A stretch of 64,000 bases of DNA from Drechslerella dactyloides. Taxonomy: Eukaryota > Ascomycota > Orbiliomycetes > Orbiliales > Orbiliaceae. The stretch is taken from contig JAGTWJ010000001.1 of assembly GCA_020064725.1 (NCBI GenBank), positions 3,348,001-3,412,000 on the forward strand, in the 5' to 3' direction. Under the pieces are notes generated by a model. That model saw nothing but the letters and a program-made list of their open reading frames with translations, ran no database searches and was not told the DNA's origin. Numbering within the stretch: the first letter of the stretch is position 1; each line of letters begins with the position of its first letter. Shown here one piece after another: positions 46,558 to 59,993 of the stretch. The position numbers and the translations under genes were made by a program.

Positions 46558-48116
46558 TCAGAATAGCAAATACATGAAGGAGGCGAGAGTTAAGGCACTC
46601 AAGAATCCGCTAGCAGTCTGAATGGACGCCGCATTTGGGTTTCCAGACGGAGTAAGACCACTGGAGGTTGCAGAGGGGTTCTCCGTCGGCGCCGGACCAG
46701 GGGTCTGCGTGGAAGAGGGTTGAGTAGCTGGGCTGCTTCCGAACACTTGTTTGTTCGCAACCGGATTCGCGATTCGGAGTATAGCGAGGAAACACTGCAC
46801 AGCATTCATCTTCTCGCCAACACCAGTGCCTTCAGTTGCATTGTACGTCAATTTCGACCAGTTGAATCCGCAATCTCCATTGCTGGTGCAGGACTTGGCG
46901 GCAGCCGTGGCGGAGTTGTTCATCTGGATTGAAATGCGATTACGAATGGTAGCCGACTGGTCGAGAGTGATTGCAGCCCCGAAGGAGCGGAACATGACGG
47001 ATTTTTCAGCCTTCTGGCTCGTCGTGCACGTGTTGTTGAATTCGCAAGCTTGTTCGGTGGCGACTTGAGAGGAGCCGGTATCCATGTACGTTTGCGGAGT
47101 GAAATATGTGACGGCGCTGTAACCTGTCAGGAAAACAGCACGGTCGAGCCAAGTTTTAGATTTGGTCTATGCAAGCAAACTCAGTCAGTTTGGCGATGAA
47201 ATAATGGAGAGGAGGTGCAAGGATAGCGGATGCATACGGCATTGTACATGACGGCGGCGCCGTAGATATAGTTCGATTGCAGAGCTGACGAGTGCGTCTT
47301 GTCAATCTGCTCGCAGTTATCTGCGACGGTGGCACTGAAATAAATCTGTCCACCGTTCGCGTTCTCTATTTGAGAAATGAAACCCGTGGAATTGGTCCAA
47401 TCGTAAATCTTTGTCGCCCAATCGAGGTACGTCTTGTTGCCAGTGTTCAGGCCAAGACGGGCCGCGAGTTCGAAGAAAGCGCCGTTGGACTCAGCATCCT
47501 TAATATTGTAACCATTGTTGGCGACAAGGATACTGTCGCGGAGACCACCTTTGCAGGTCTTGGTGTCCCATCGGCTGGCAAAATTCTCGAAGACGTTTTT
47601 CGCGAGTGTTAGGTAGGACGGAGACGAGGAGTCAGCCGGATTGGCTCCATATTCGGCGGCCGACATGGCCGCGAGGGCCCAGTAGCCGACGTCACCATTC
47701 GTGAGAGTCGCGGTGACATTCGCCGGCATGAAGTTGTCGCCATCACCGACCTGATTGAAGAAGTCCTTCTCAAAGTAGGTATTGTATGTGTTGTCGCCAG
47801 TCCAAGCAGCATAGTCGATGAGGGTGTTGAAGAACAGGCCTGATTCGAAAAAGCCGTATTTCGAGGGAAGGATGCCGGCCGTCAATGGTTTCTGGCCAGT
47901 ATAGTCCTGGACCAGGCTCTTGACGACGGTTTTGGCGGCGGTCTTGAAGGTGTCTACGCCTCGTTAACCGTGTGTTGCGGGGATGTTAGCTCGATCGCCG
48001 GCGGGCCTACCTGGCTTGTCCAAATCAATCTTCAGCTGGCCCAGCGCACCGGGTGTCAGGCTGAGGAGCTGGGCCGAGGCCAACAGCGCTGAGGGGGCGT
48101 ATATCTTAGAACGCAT
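46558..48116 (-). CDS. GH76 family DFG5/DCW1-like GPI-anchored mannosidase/transglycosidase
   Basis: Three exons on the minus strand: 48116..48011, 47959..47238 and 47166..46558; introns 51 and 71 nt; 478 aa. Signal peptide at the N-terminus (LLASAQLLSLTPGALG). The GH76 body has YGFFESGLFFNTLIDYAAWTGD, typical of DFG5, and continues to GFNWSKL. The C-terminus is a Ser/Thr/Pro-rich stalk followed by a hydrophobic tail (FLSALTLASFMYLLF), the pattern of GPI anchoring. Family knowledge: DFG5/DCW1 proteins act at the plasma membrane/cell wall interface, processing alpha-1,6-mannan of GPI anchors so wall proteins are linked to glucan. The place where many members have an Asp-Asp pair (NDDxxFW) reads NGDVGYW (G124, D125) here. 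Confidence 0.9.
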
Positions 48117-50733
48117 CGTCGATTGTCGGAAGGATAAGAAGCGTCGAAGAAGGAGGGGTGAATGATGAGGCTTGTCGCGTCTGGGGAGGAAGATCCGGGT
48201 CGGTGTCTTAATAAGTACGAGTGCAGTGGTGTCGGTATCCCGAGCTACGAATTCCCCCGGCGGCTGGCGTGGTGCAGAATATTGCCCCCCCCTAATTTGG
48301 CAGCCGCAAAGGCTAACGAACGTAGCGAAGGAGAAAAGCGGTCGATGGTGATTAGGCGGCCAGTTGGTACGACTCGGGAAGCAAAGGAGAAAGCAGGGAA
48401 GTGAAAAGGAACGGCTGAGGAATCCCGTCGAGGGATGACCTGGTGAAAAGTGAGGAAAGGCGACTATCGATTCGACCCGACGCACGATGCATGCGGCGAG
48501 GTAGCATCGAAACCTAGCGGAACGTAGGAGTTTTTGCCAACTTATATATAAACCGGCCAGCGTCATGCAAGAAATCTCTGGGACATGCAACGTCCATACG
48601 TAATGACCATGCGGGCGTATGGACGCCACCACGCCCATCTCGGCTTAGTATCCAGCAATCTCGAAGAATTCGGGGCTTCGTATTGGCCCTCTCATTTCCT
48701 CCTTTGTTCAACGAATCGTCAGGCAATGCTCTGAAATTTGAGCCCGTGAAAGCGGCTTTGCCCAGAGTCCAGTCCCTGTCGCCGGATAGCCGAACAAAAC
48801 ACACCCAGGCGGTTTCCTATGGGGTTACATTTGGCAAAGTCGGGATTCCTTGCGGGATTGGCCTCTCCCCGTCTGACGCTAGCTGGTTTCTGGTGTTTCT
48901 TTCCCTTTCGTTACCCCAGATGCCTGCTGCTGGCCAATCACGATGCGAGGACGCTTTGGCAAGCGGTGTGAGAGCCTGGCCCCAGGGGTCGACCAGGCTC
49001 GATTCTTCGTGCCTAAATTTGGTTCACTCAGCACAAACTGTCATGAGCCAGCAAACCATGTCAAAATCCTGTGCCTGCTAGACGCACCGCGGCCGCCCTA
49101 TGGATTTTCCATATTTCTCTTCAACTGTCGAAGACTGCGAGTCTGAGTCAAATGAAAACCGCTTGTCTCCCAGTGGCGCTTCGCAGCAGGCATGTGACCT
49201 GAACTTTCATCCCCAATGTCAGAGACTAGCGACTCGAGACAAGTATATTTGGCTGATCGAGGCTATTATAAAGTCGATAAGCGCCAGTTTCGAAGCTTCC
49301 CAAAGTGTACAAGTTGCCGACACGGGCATGTACCACAAAACTCGCCGATGAAACCATGGGCTAATCGATATCACGCGTGGCAAGATTCCTTGGCTTACCC
49401 ATGCACGCCGCGGCGTGGCTGAAGATACGGCTTCCATACCCGTCAAGCTGCGGTTCCTAGCCGACTAGTCAGGACAATGCAGGTGAGCACCAGCCATGGC
49501 CATTTCAATTAGCTCCCAAGAGATAAGAGCTCACGTTCGGTCGGGACTCGGCTTTTGTAAACAAATTGCATTGCCTCCACAGCATTTTCACGAGACCTGG
49601 CCTTTCATTGATTCGTAGGCACATCGCCTGATGTGCGTAAGCATCTCCGCCGCATTATGTAGACAACAGACGGGCATGCAGATGTGTCCGTCGGATCCGC
49701 GACGTATCAAGCTTTATAAGCTTCATGGTGGTACTTGTTCTCGAGGGTCGTATTGTTTTCGCTCGTAGATAGACGTCCTGCCTACGGAGATGGTGAGTAA
49801 TCGAAACTCCGAAATGTGTATATGCACGTATACATGTAGCTGCTCCACGCACATCCATTGAAGGAAGGTGTATCGATTAAAGACACGTTTAGCTGCCGAT
49901 ATTATTCACTCACTGCCCATGGTACCTGTACTAACCGCCTGTCCCGCTCATTAACCCCCTCCTCGGCTTGCTTAAGGTAGCTGTGGGTCGTCGTAGGATC
50001 GCGGTATCGTGTGATGTTCGTGTTGAGCAAGTCGACACGACGCGGGCTAAAGAAACCGGATACCACGCACATGGCTGCATGCTGCAACCTTGTTATATAA
50101 GATAAGCAATCAGTGGAGCCTCAACTCCCCTGGGCCGGAGATATAATATATTTATTCGTCCTACAGAGAAGGCCCGAATTGATCTCTAGCGTTATTTTGG
50201 TGGTAGATCCTGAGAATACATCGGATCATATGCATATTCGTGTTGTCTTATCGCTACCAATCCGTGGCGTATTCGAATATATCCAGGGGTCCATAGGATT
50301 CTATATTTCTAGATAGCGTGATTAAATTTCTCTTGCCAGCCAGAAAGCCGTCCCCAGGATTAGCATCTGGTTCACGAGACAATGATCAAATATCGGGCAT
50401 TGGAATCGTGGATGCCTACTAGCTTATGCATCGAGAAGGCATCTGAAATTGTATCACATTGCACTACGCATTGGATAGTTGCTAGCTGATTGGGGTTATC
50501 AATATCAATTCGATGGTGGGCAAGAAGCGCATGCGCAAGCCGCTGCCGTAGTCACAAAATACCTACAAATACACCTTGCAATCAAAGAGTCGCCGAATAA
50601 AAACAAGAGGGAAATACATCTGCTGTAAGGGAAAAGACAAGAACGAAACTAGAACTTTGTGAAACTGCAAATCTTCTCATTTTCCAAGTCTCTTTCGAAG
50701 TATTGAATATTAAGAACCATAAGAACATCTCGT
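48117..50733. other. Intergenic region
   Basis: About 2.6 kb containing the DFG5-like promoter at the left and the 3' flank of the tricalbin-like gene at the right. Several open frames exist at 48.5-49.4 kb but none has a domain or intron support. Confidence 0.45.
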
Positions 50734-53700
50734 TTACAAACCATTGCCAGGCACCGTCTCTCTCATCTTGTCTGCCATGGCAGTCGCATTCTTTCTATCA
50801 CCGCCCAAGGCTTCTCTCTCCGCGTCCACACTCCTCGGCACCGTATCATTATACACGTCAGGGAGTCGCGGTATCATATCAGCCTGCCTCTGTAACTCCT
50901 CATCATGCACCTTGTTCTCACCTTTGCTCATCCCCGCTGATGAACTCACAAAGTAATTCGGGTTAGGACTATCATGCACACTTGAAAGGTCATCAGAATG
51001 TGCGGTGCTACCTAGTGATTGACGACGAGCGAACTCTCGGTCGTCCGGTCTGTCGATATTGAAGCTGGCATTCCGGGGAACCGCGTGGCTGTTGCTGCCG
51101 CCTTCTGCAGTGCCGCCCTCAGTGCCTTCTGCGACGTCCGGCACATCGAGCATAGATCTCACGACGTATGGCGACTGTGGCTTCTTGCTTGAGGTAACAG
51201 ACGTTGGTGACGGGATTGGTTTGGTTGGCGTGCGTGGGGTTTGCGAAGCTACGGTTGCTTCGCGTTTGACAAAATCCTCATGAGAAAGGATCTCAATGTC
51301 CTGCGGGCGCGCGAGCGGTGGGGCTGTCGCTTTTGCGAGATTGACTAGCGGCGCGGCTGGCGGGTGCTCTGGGAGCATGTCCGGGTCGGCGAACGGGGCC
51401 TCCGTTGCTCCCTTCCCATGGTGCATCTCCCACTCGCTCGGCGGCATCAAATCAGGTCGTCGGCCGATACGCTCCTGGACCTCCTCGCCGCTGAGGGCTG
51501 GCTCACTGAGTGTGCCGGTATTCTCACTATTGACGTTCCGGGCCTCCTTATCACCATAACGCCCTGTACCGCCATTCATGATATTCTCAGCCTGCGTCGT
51601 CGTCGGGTCACGTAAATTGTCTGTGCCCGTGATCGGATCGGGGTGTCCCGAGCCGGTATCGGCTTCATGGACATCCCGATGGCCGAGCCGGTCCATGACC
51701 TCCCATACCTCAAACGTGTCTTCCTCATCCTGATCGTTCAAGTAGTCCTTGAATTCAGGACACATGCCGCTGCGGAAGCGTCCCTTGAAATGGACGCTGC
51801 CGACTGGCGTGACTTTGCAATGTTTGTCAGGTGTACCCTCGATGCAGTTTTGAGTGAAACGCTTCGGTTTGTCGGTTTGGTATATGGTCAGGTCGAAGTC
51901 ACGGGTCTCATTATCGATGAGGTTGTGCAGCCAGATGATGCTGTAGTAGGACGCCTTGCGGTCACCGGAGGCATTGTAGAACTGGAAGATAAGCGGAGCA
52001 AGGTATCTGTTGAAGACGGGGACTCTCATAAGCCTGTCTGGAACTTCAAATGTATCCTTTGTTTCCGGGGACGACGGCATGAGTGTTTTGACACCTCCAC
52101 AGGTCTTCAGCTTCAGCTTTCCTGCCTGAATCTTCTTCATGTTGATCGAGCCGCCGCAGAATTCGAAGCGACCGACATTCCATCCAAGTTCGTGCTTTTG
52201 GAGCTTCAATGTCGTCGACCGAAATAGCAAGGCGACTCTCACACGGCCACTCCCATTACCACCAACGAAGTCATACCAGTCACTGACGGCAGATGAGTTC
52301 TTGAAGATATCAGTTGCCTTGAGTGTGACGGCGCCAATCAGGAAGTCTCTGCCCTTTCGGCGAACGTCACGCGCCGCGACCGACACGACAATGTTCCTCC
52401 AGTCTGTGATGTATCTTTCAACGGTGGAGTTGTAGATGGGTGACTTGGTAATTGACTTGGTACGCGTTCTAAATGCAAACTCGTCGTTGATGTCGGCGGT
52501 ACAGTAGACGGATGGAAGGTATCCTTCAATCCTGCCTTCCTCCGACTCTTCCTCGCTGTCTGATGTCTTCAGGCCTTCTGCATCCTTCGTCTCCGGAAGC
52601 GTTTGCTGAACATCGTCCGCGCCAGCTTCCTTCTTTTTCGGTCGAGGATTGGGGACTTCGATATTTATGCACTGATAGATCGTCACCGAGAGGATGCCGG
52701 TCGGATACTCAGGGTCGGGTCGGCAATTGAGCGGCGTTAGCTCGACGTCCTCAGGCTTCGTCTTGTCTGTGATCATTGTATCGATCTTCTTCGCTTCCTC
52801 CATGTTGAGGAGGCTCCGGTCAAACTTGGCTTCTGGGAAGAACCCGACCTCCCAGTACAGTATTCCCTGTGTATCCGCGCCGGCAACCTCATGTTGCAAT
52901 GCATCTTCGCGCGTATGGACTTTCTCGTAGTCTTTGATCAAGTCCACTAGTGGGACTTCCACTTGTCCTGTAACGTCGTCTTTGCCGTTACGATCGGAAT
53001 CCCAGAGCTTGACGAGCAGGCTTTCCTGGCGCTTCACATGCTCTGCGTTGATGAGGATACATGTTGTCTCCTCCCAGACAGGGTTGAGGTCGCCGATAAT
53101 CATCTTTGTCGCGTACATTGGTTTCTCATACTTGGAGAATGAGACAGTGATGTATGGGTCAGCGCCAGGACCAGTGCGGTCTTGACGGCGGAGATTCTCC
53201 GCACGGTGAAGCTTGAGATAAAGCAGGCCGACGGCATCGGTTTCAGTGATTGCGTCGTTTCCACCGAGGATGGGCGTCATATCGATACCTAGATCGGTTT
53301 ATTGAGTATGTGGTCCTCAAATATGATTAAGGGTACAAGGAACATACTCATGCTCTTCGGTCTGCATAGCTCTGTGGTATTCGCAGCAATCTGGCTGATT
53401 ATGAAGCCGTCGAGCAGAGGTAAGCTGAGTAGGTTGAAGGCACCGCCGTGGCCGATTGCAACCGATGCAACGACCTTTGGAGGCTCGTTCAAAGCAAATG
53501 TGACGTGCTTAAGGAATGGTAGATCTGGATTCAGTTGTAGGCGAACTCGGACCGTCATCACGAACTCTCTCGTCTCGACAAAGATAGCTAGAATTCCAGG
53601 TTAGCAGAGGCAAGTATGGCGGTCTTGTGCGAATACGTACGAATTGGAACTCCGCCAACCAGCACGATTATATCGAAATGCATCCTCTTCTTATGGCCAC

Positions 53701-54720
53701 CTAGAGCCTCTGCATGATATGCCAACGATACCTCCAGATTCTGAGAGGATATTATTAACCCACTGCAAGCTATACGGAAGTGTGTATGATACTCACGTAA
53801 AATATACCGCCTAGTTCTTTCTTGGCCTTCTCTTCCTGTACCTTAATCTCCTCTTGGGACATGCCTTTTGTGTCTCCATGAGCGGCGACCAATTCTCCAA
53901 ACTCGCTATCTGGTAGCGATCTCATCGACAGAATGCGGATAGGCCGAGTTCCGTGGCCTATCTCTGCAACTTTGAACTTGATAAAATCGAAAGGAATAAC
54001 AGCCTTTACTTGATCTTCGACTTGCTGTGCGACCTGCTTGAAGACATCCTCGCTGACCACCTGCCACACAGTATCCAGCAGGCTATTGACCCATTCCACG
54101 CTCTCGGGAACATATTTCATCCTCTCGACTGCTGGCTCGGACTTGACCATGCTGGCGCTCTGCGCGCTTTCAACCACCTGCGTAAGGACATAGAATATCA
54201 AATATCCTACGCCGCCGGCCGGCAGCAGACTCTTCAAGAACCCGACAAACCCGCCGCCAATAATAAAAACATCGAAAAGGACTATCGCGGCAGCTGAGAT
54301 GTAAGCAGCTTGAAGTGTGTGGTTGTGTATTGCGACAAAGATGTCGTTCATATCCACCTCTGGTGGCGGATGGTATAGGACATTCGTCTTATCGTCGCCA
54401 ATTGGCACGTCCGACGTCCTTGCATCCTTTGGAGGCTTGACAACAGCGGGCTTCTGCCCATCTTTTTGATCTGCCCCCGGCTCTTTCTTGGCTGCATCTT
54501 CGCGGGCTTTCCGTCGGTCTGCAAGTTCGGCTTCCTGTCGTTTAGACTCTTCGGCTCGCTCCTGCTGGTGTCTGATGAATCGCGGGATGGTGGGAACGGG
54601 CCGCTGCTTGCTATACGCCTCACCAACATGATGTACCGTCGCTTCGTCGATTGTGCCTGTACGTGGTGGTGCTTCGAAGTTCTCGTCGCTATTCGACGGC
54701 TGGTTCTGTGTCGAAGCCAT
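50734..54720 (-). CDS. Tricalbin-like SMP-C2 protein, paralogue A
   Basis: Four exons on the minus strand: 54720..53797, 53740..53641, 53587..53348 and 53288..50734; introns 56, 53 and 59 nt; 1272 aa. Order: disordered charged N-terminus, VLYHPPPEVDMND lead, two-part hydrophobic hairpin (residues about 135-185), SMP-like lipid-transfer domain reaching PKSMSIDM, then a C2 domain with GADPYITVSF and WDSDRNGKDD Asp ligands, a second C2-like region (PTGILSVTIYQC), and a long acidic, Ser/Pro-rich tail. Family knowledge: tricalbins are ER proteins that tether the ER to the plasma membrane and move lipids, with C2 domains binding anionic lipids in response to calcium. It lies head-to-head with a related gene at 56.4 kb and shares its intergenic promoter region. 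Confidence 0.88.
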
Positions 54721-56361
54721 TGTGTGTCTGTGGATGTATGACGCAACGCGAGAGTATGACTGAACTCAGGCGTCCACAGGTGTATGATATTGAGGATTGT
54801 GCGTCTACTGATCGCGTCCAGGGGTTAATTATGCTTGCAATGTTCGGAGAAGTCGGTTTGAAGGTGATATAATGAGATGGATTCAAACTTACTTGAGATA
54901 TAGTTTTGAGGTAGAGTTCTGAGGGGCGTTGGGATGAACGTGAGTGAGGGCTCGAGCTCAAGAGCAACGCAGCAAGCCCCAGAATGTGCTGGAGGACGAA
55001 CGTTACACACCCACGATTAGAAGACTACCTAACAATGAGATAATGGTCTGGTGGAGCGCATTGGAGGCTAGTGGCATGAAAAAGGTGTTTTAACCAACCT
55101 TGAGAGCAGATTTTTCAGGTTGGAGATCCGGATAAATCAGAGACCGGAAAGTAACAGAGCAAATCGGAATATCCCAGGCCGTTTGGCATTCGTCAATATA
55201 GTATTCACTCGCTTGGAATGAACAAAAGAGTTCTCCAGGTGGAGTGCTTGCGTCGATGATGTTATCGTTTCGCCTAATTCCAAGATCCCAGCCTGCTTCC
55301 ATGCGTCGGATCGGGCGATCGATACGCCAAATCCGCATAGCTGTCTCAGCCGAGCATTTCTAACGGCGGGGCTAATAGCATCAAATTGAAACTGTGCCGA
55401 TTTAAGGTAAGGCTGTCGTGGATTTGGATAGCGGAATATGCCGTCATACGTCACCTATCCGTAGATGCGTATGCTGGATTTGCATATTTGCGATATCAAG
55501 AAGCCAGCTCCAGCCGTGTGCTTTGATACCGCGATAAACTGTGGATACAGGCGCCACATGCACAAACTAATAGGTACCTAGTTAACCTCGATGACTAACA
55601 CTATAATCACACTGACAATCTAAAAATTCGGTGATATCGATATTATCACTGTCATGCGGACCCCGCTGGAATGATAGAGCATAACAGCACTCCGCATGTA
55701 CTCCAAGGTAGCCATTGAACGGCAGACGCCGTGGCTGGCTGAGGTGGCCGAATCCGGAAATTCTCAGCGTGCATGTGCGTGCAGCAAGGTTCTCGGCCTG
55801 ACGTCATGTCGCCATCATCCGCAAACGACGCAACAACACAAGGCTGCCCATCCCGAGGCTAGGGCCCAATCGAGCCTCGCAGCACTCCGGATCGTCGAGA
55901 TGTGTACGCAATTTGCAGTCGGCGGATGGCAATTGCATGCCGCCTTCTGCCCCTCCATTATATCATACGCATACCGATCAAGTTTATCCGTCCGCGATAC
56001 GCTGGCTGCTTCTTAATATCTGTACGCATAGCCCAGCAGCAGTGATAGCTGTAGCCTCAGCTTCAGGATTAAACTTCTGTTGCAATAGCGTCATTGCATT
56101 GCATTGTCCGCGAATACTCAATTCTGACATAATCAACGAACCCCATCCCCAACATTCACCTCCATCTCCAGCGTCTATACCTACCTGTCACTCGAGGGAC
56201 ACAATCTCAACAATCAACACCAGCAGGCTGAGCGGTGCCATGTCTTGATACATAGACATTGGCCCAGAACTCATATACTATCACACAGCCAGCGACATAC
56301 TGAACAGCATCCCAACTCTAACCCTTCCGGAGCCGGACTAAGGAGTCCACCTACCACCAAG
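54721..56361. promoter_or_regulatory. Shared divergent promoter region of the two tricalbin-like genes
   Basis: This 1.64-kb region separates the start codons of the two head-to-head paralogues. No intervening gene is supported. The last 200 bases before 56362 are rich in CA and TC, as is usual for fungal leaders. Coordinated regulation of the pair is an inference from layout. Confidence 0.5.
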
Positions 56362-59300
56362 ATGAGGCGTACCGTCTACTCAGCTCGAAATCCCATACCG
56401 AACGCTCAAAAGTTCGCGAAGACACTCCAAGAGAGGCTCAATGTCCAGAAACAAGGCGGAGACGAACTCGATGACACGAAAGAACAGAAAAATAGACGTT
56501 TGGTCGTTGACCCCGTCACGAAGAGCAATGTCGTGATACAAGATATCAAAGGAGACTTCAAGAACAGCGTTAGAAAACCGAAGGTATGGCCCTGACGTTC
56601 AGATTCGCCCACCTACGTGTGAATGGAGGCTTACTTTCTTGAACTTAGGCAACGGTTCCAATTGCGAATGTCGACCCAGTGGAAGGAGAACACCTCGTCC
56701 CAAATGAGGTCCTCGGTGCAGACGCTCCGGCAGTCGCCACAGGCTCCGGCGAGGAATACAGAGTTGTCATGGACGATCTCGCTCCGCCGGAGGCCAATCC
56801 TACGATTGCAAAAGAGGTCTCTCAGCATTCTACAAAGACTAAGGTCCTGTACCATCCTGGCCCTGTTGCGAACCTGGAAGCCATACACGGCAAGATTGAA
56901 TCGGCAATCACCGCCCTCACCGTATCCGTCGTTCTGGGCACAGTCTTCCTCAATTGGGCGTTCGTCGGTGGGAAATGGAAAGGATTTGTGGCGTCTACAT
57001 TCATTGGTGGAGTTCTTAGTGTGGCTCTACATCTCTGGCTGAAGCGCCTTCAATCTGACTCCATCGACCGGAACTGGGATAGCGAACGACTACGTGCGCA
57101 GGCTGCCGTTGAGTCTTTGATGCCAGAAACGACAGAGTGGCTCAACGAGATCATTGGCACTGTTTGGAATCTCATCAATCCAGAAATGTTTCAGCCAGCT
57201 GCAGACACCCTCGAGGACATTATGCAAGCATCCGTGCCACCGAGTGTCATTGAGAATGTCAAAGTCTCGGGCATTAGCCAGGGTAGCAACCCAATTCGCA
57301 TTCTTTCTATGAGAACTCTTCCAGATGCTACAAGCAAGAAGACCAACCCTCTCAATGCGGAGCAATCGGAGGCTGAAACCCAAAGAAAACGAAAGGAGCG
57401 CGAGCAAGAGGATGACCCGAACTCCAAGTACTATAACCTCGAAGCCAGCTTTGCCTATCACGCGCTGAAAGCTACAGGCGTCGCAAGCAAGGCTCAGAAC
57501 ATCCATTTGGAAATCGCCTTCTACCTTGGTGTCCGCGGCCTCTTCGGTGTGCCGCTTCCCATTTTCGCCGAATTATCAGGGATTGTGGGAACGGTTCGTC
57601 TCCGATTTCAGATGACGCCCAATCCTCCATTCATCAAGAATCTTTCCATGACATTCATGGGCCTCCCAAAAATTAGTGTTTCAGTGGTCCCAATGACTCA
57701 GCGAGGTATCAATGTTTTGAACCTGCCTCTTATCAGCAACTTTGTCAACTACGCTGTTGGTGCTGCGCTCGATGAGTATGTTGCTCCAAAGTCCTTGAGC
57801 TTGGACGTTGGCAAAATGCTCGAAGGTGCAAGCGTGCAGCAGGAAACTGAGGCGATCGGTATCATCTATATCAAGATACATGATGCGGTCGGTATTCCAG
57901 CTATGGATCGAGGAGGCGGCTCCGACACATACATCACGCTGGCGTTCAGCGAGTTCGGAAAACCGGTCTATTGCACCCGTGTCATTCTCAAAGATCGCAA
58001 TCCATCATGGGAAGAAGACACCTGCATCCTTCTACATAATCAACAGATTATGGCGGGCGAGAAGCTCTCAGTGCAGCTGTGGGATAGCGACCGGATTGGA
58101 AAGGATGACATGGTGGGTAGAATCGAGTTTGACCTCCACGAAATCATCGAGAACGAGGGTGTAATGCAGACTCGCAGCGACACCTTGATCGGCGAGAAAG
58201 ACGGCAAGGAGGTTCCTGGGAAACTCAACTGGGAGGTCGGCTTCTACAAACGCACCGAGTTCAAGAAATCGATGAAAACCACAGGGGAAGATGTCCGTGT
58301 GCCTCGCGAACTCCGACATAAGCAAGAGTTCAAAGAGGATATTCCCATACCGCTGGCCGAGGACGACAAGCTCGCTCTGAACGTCCCACCAGACCCCAAC
58401 TACCCGACCGGTGTCGTCTCTATCACCATCCATGAGATCAAGCATCTAGAATTCGAACGTGCGAAAGGAACGTTCGGCAAGATCAGGCCGTATAGCCCAG
58501 CTCAAGTAGTTGGTGAGAATAAAGATGAAGAGGGTAGCCATCTGCCCAACGCATACTGCACTGTCATGGTCAACGATGTTCTCTCCTTCAAAACTCGCAC
58601 GAAAGTCGCCTCTTCCAACCCCATTTTCTCCGCTGCAGTTGAGCGGTACGTCCGCGATTGGAGAAACGCGGTCATAACTGTCGCTGCTCGTGACTCACGT
58701 CATCGCGAACATGATCCTCTTCTTGGCGTCTGCTCTATTAAGTTGTCTGAAGCTCTGCAAACCAGCAGCACCGTCACACGGCTATATGCCCTCGATGGTG
58801 GAGTCGGCTATGGTATGGTCCAGCTTACCATCCTCTTCCGCGCAGTCGGTCTCCAGCTTCCCCGAAATCTCCTTGGCTGGGACGTCGGCTCCATTGAGGT
58901 CATGGAAGACGAAATGTCCGTCACCGGCTCCGGCGCACAGGAGCTTCTTAACTCTAGAATCGTCATGACCAGTGACTGTGACAGCAAGAAGATCCCACGC
59001 AGCCTAGCTTCGACTGCCGGCGATGCATCCTGGAACCTTAACGGACTGACCGTCCGCTTGCCCGTTCGCCAGCGGTACGGCTCGTCACTCAAGATCGAGT
59101 TCTACTCCCGCATGTCTCGCAAACCGATCGCCTACTGTGTCTACTGGCTAAACAACATCATCGACAACCAAACAACACGGCTGTCGCTACCCGTCTGGAA
59201 AGTGAAAGACTCCAATGCGCTAACACAGAACTGCATGTCCCAGGAGGACATTAACGCCCGCGAGAACATTGGCGCAGAGCAAATCGCCACCTTCAACGTT

Positions 59301-59993
59301 GTCCTCCGCTTCAAGGATGGCCTTGACGAGTCCCACAAAGTCTACATGGATAGCAACGATGACCGCGAGACCTTCGATGCCTTCGAGGCATGTCTAGCAG
59401 AGGGCTCCCGCAGACGCATCGTAAAACGCGAGACCGGCGCCACAATCAAGAAGCTCATCGCCACCGGCGCAACCGATCAGCCGCACAGCGACGACGAAAC
59501 GGAAAACATCACCGAGAGCACCGACAAACTTGCCCTCCCGCGTCCGAAGCTCCGCGGCCACGAGCCATCACAGACAGAGCGGCCTACCCAAGAGAACATA
59601 ATCATGAATGCTGAGGATCTGAAAGCAGAAGTCATCTCCGTCGTCGATAGTCAAGATGAATTCTCAGATGATGAGAATATCCGCCGCATCGCGGGTGACG
59701 ACCCACGGGACGTCGACGAGCGCCACGACCTAGACTCGGACGATGACTCGGCGAATAAAAGTGAAGATGAGAAGAACGGGGATCCCGACGCCAAGCGGGC
59801 GAGAAGGGAACGTAAGGCCGCAGAGCGGAGACAGAAATTCCGAAAACATAGAGGGATAATGCAGTGGAAGCCGGCCAGGAATATGGCTTTCCTGAAAGAT
59901 GAGTTGATGGTTGGTGCGCAGAAGATCAAGGGCAAGTTTGGAATGAAAGGACGACAACCGGGATTGGAGACTGAACTTAACCAGGGCATGTGA
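56362..59993 (+). CDS. Tricalbin-like SMP-C2 protein, paralogue B
   Basis: Two exons, 56362..56583 and 56649..59993, with a 65-nt phase-0 intron; 1188 aa. The start is the ATG at 56362 (MRRTVYSARN); the frame continues upstream only to a TTG. It has the same order as the minus-strand paralogue: VLYHPGPVANLEA lead, membrane hairpin (residues about 145-190), SMP-like domain (ETTEWLNEIIGTVWNLINPEMF, then PIRILSMRTLP, FGVPLPIFAELSG and YVAPKSLSLDVGKML), C2 domains with SDTYITLAFSEF and WDSDRIGKDDM, and PTGVVSITIHEIKHLEF, then an acidic C-terminal tail with a basic end. Expected role: ER membrane protein at ER-plasma membrane contacts with lipid transfer. The two proteins share the scaffold but differ in intron number and tail, so duplication is not recent. 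Confidence 0.9.
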
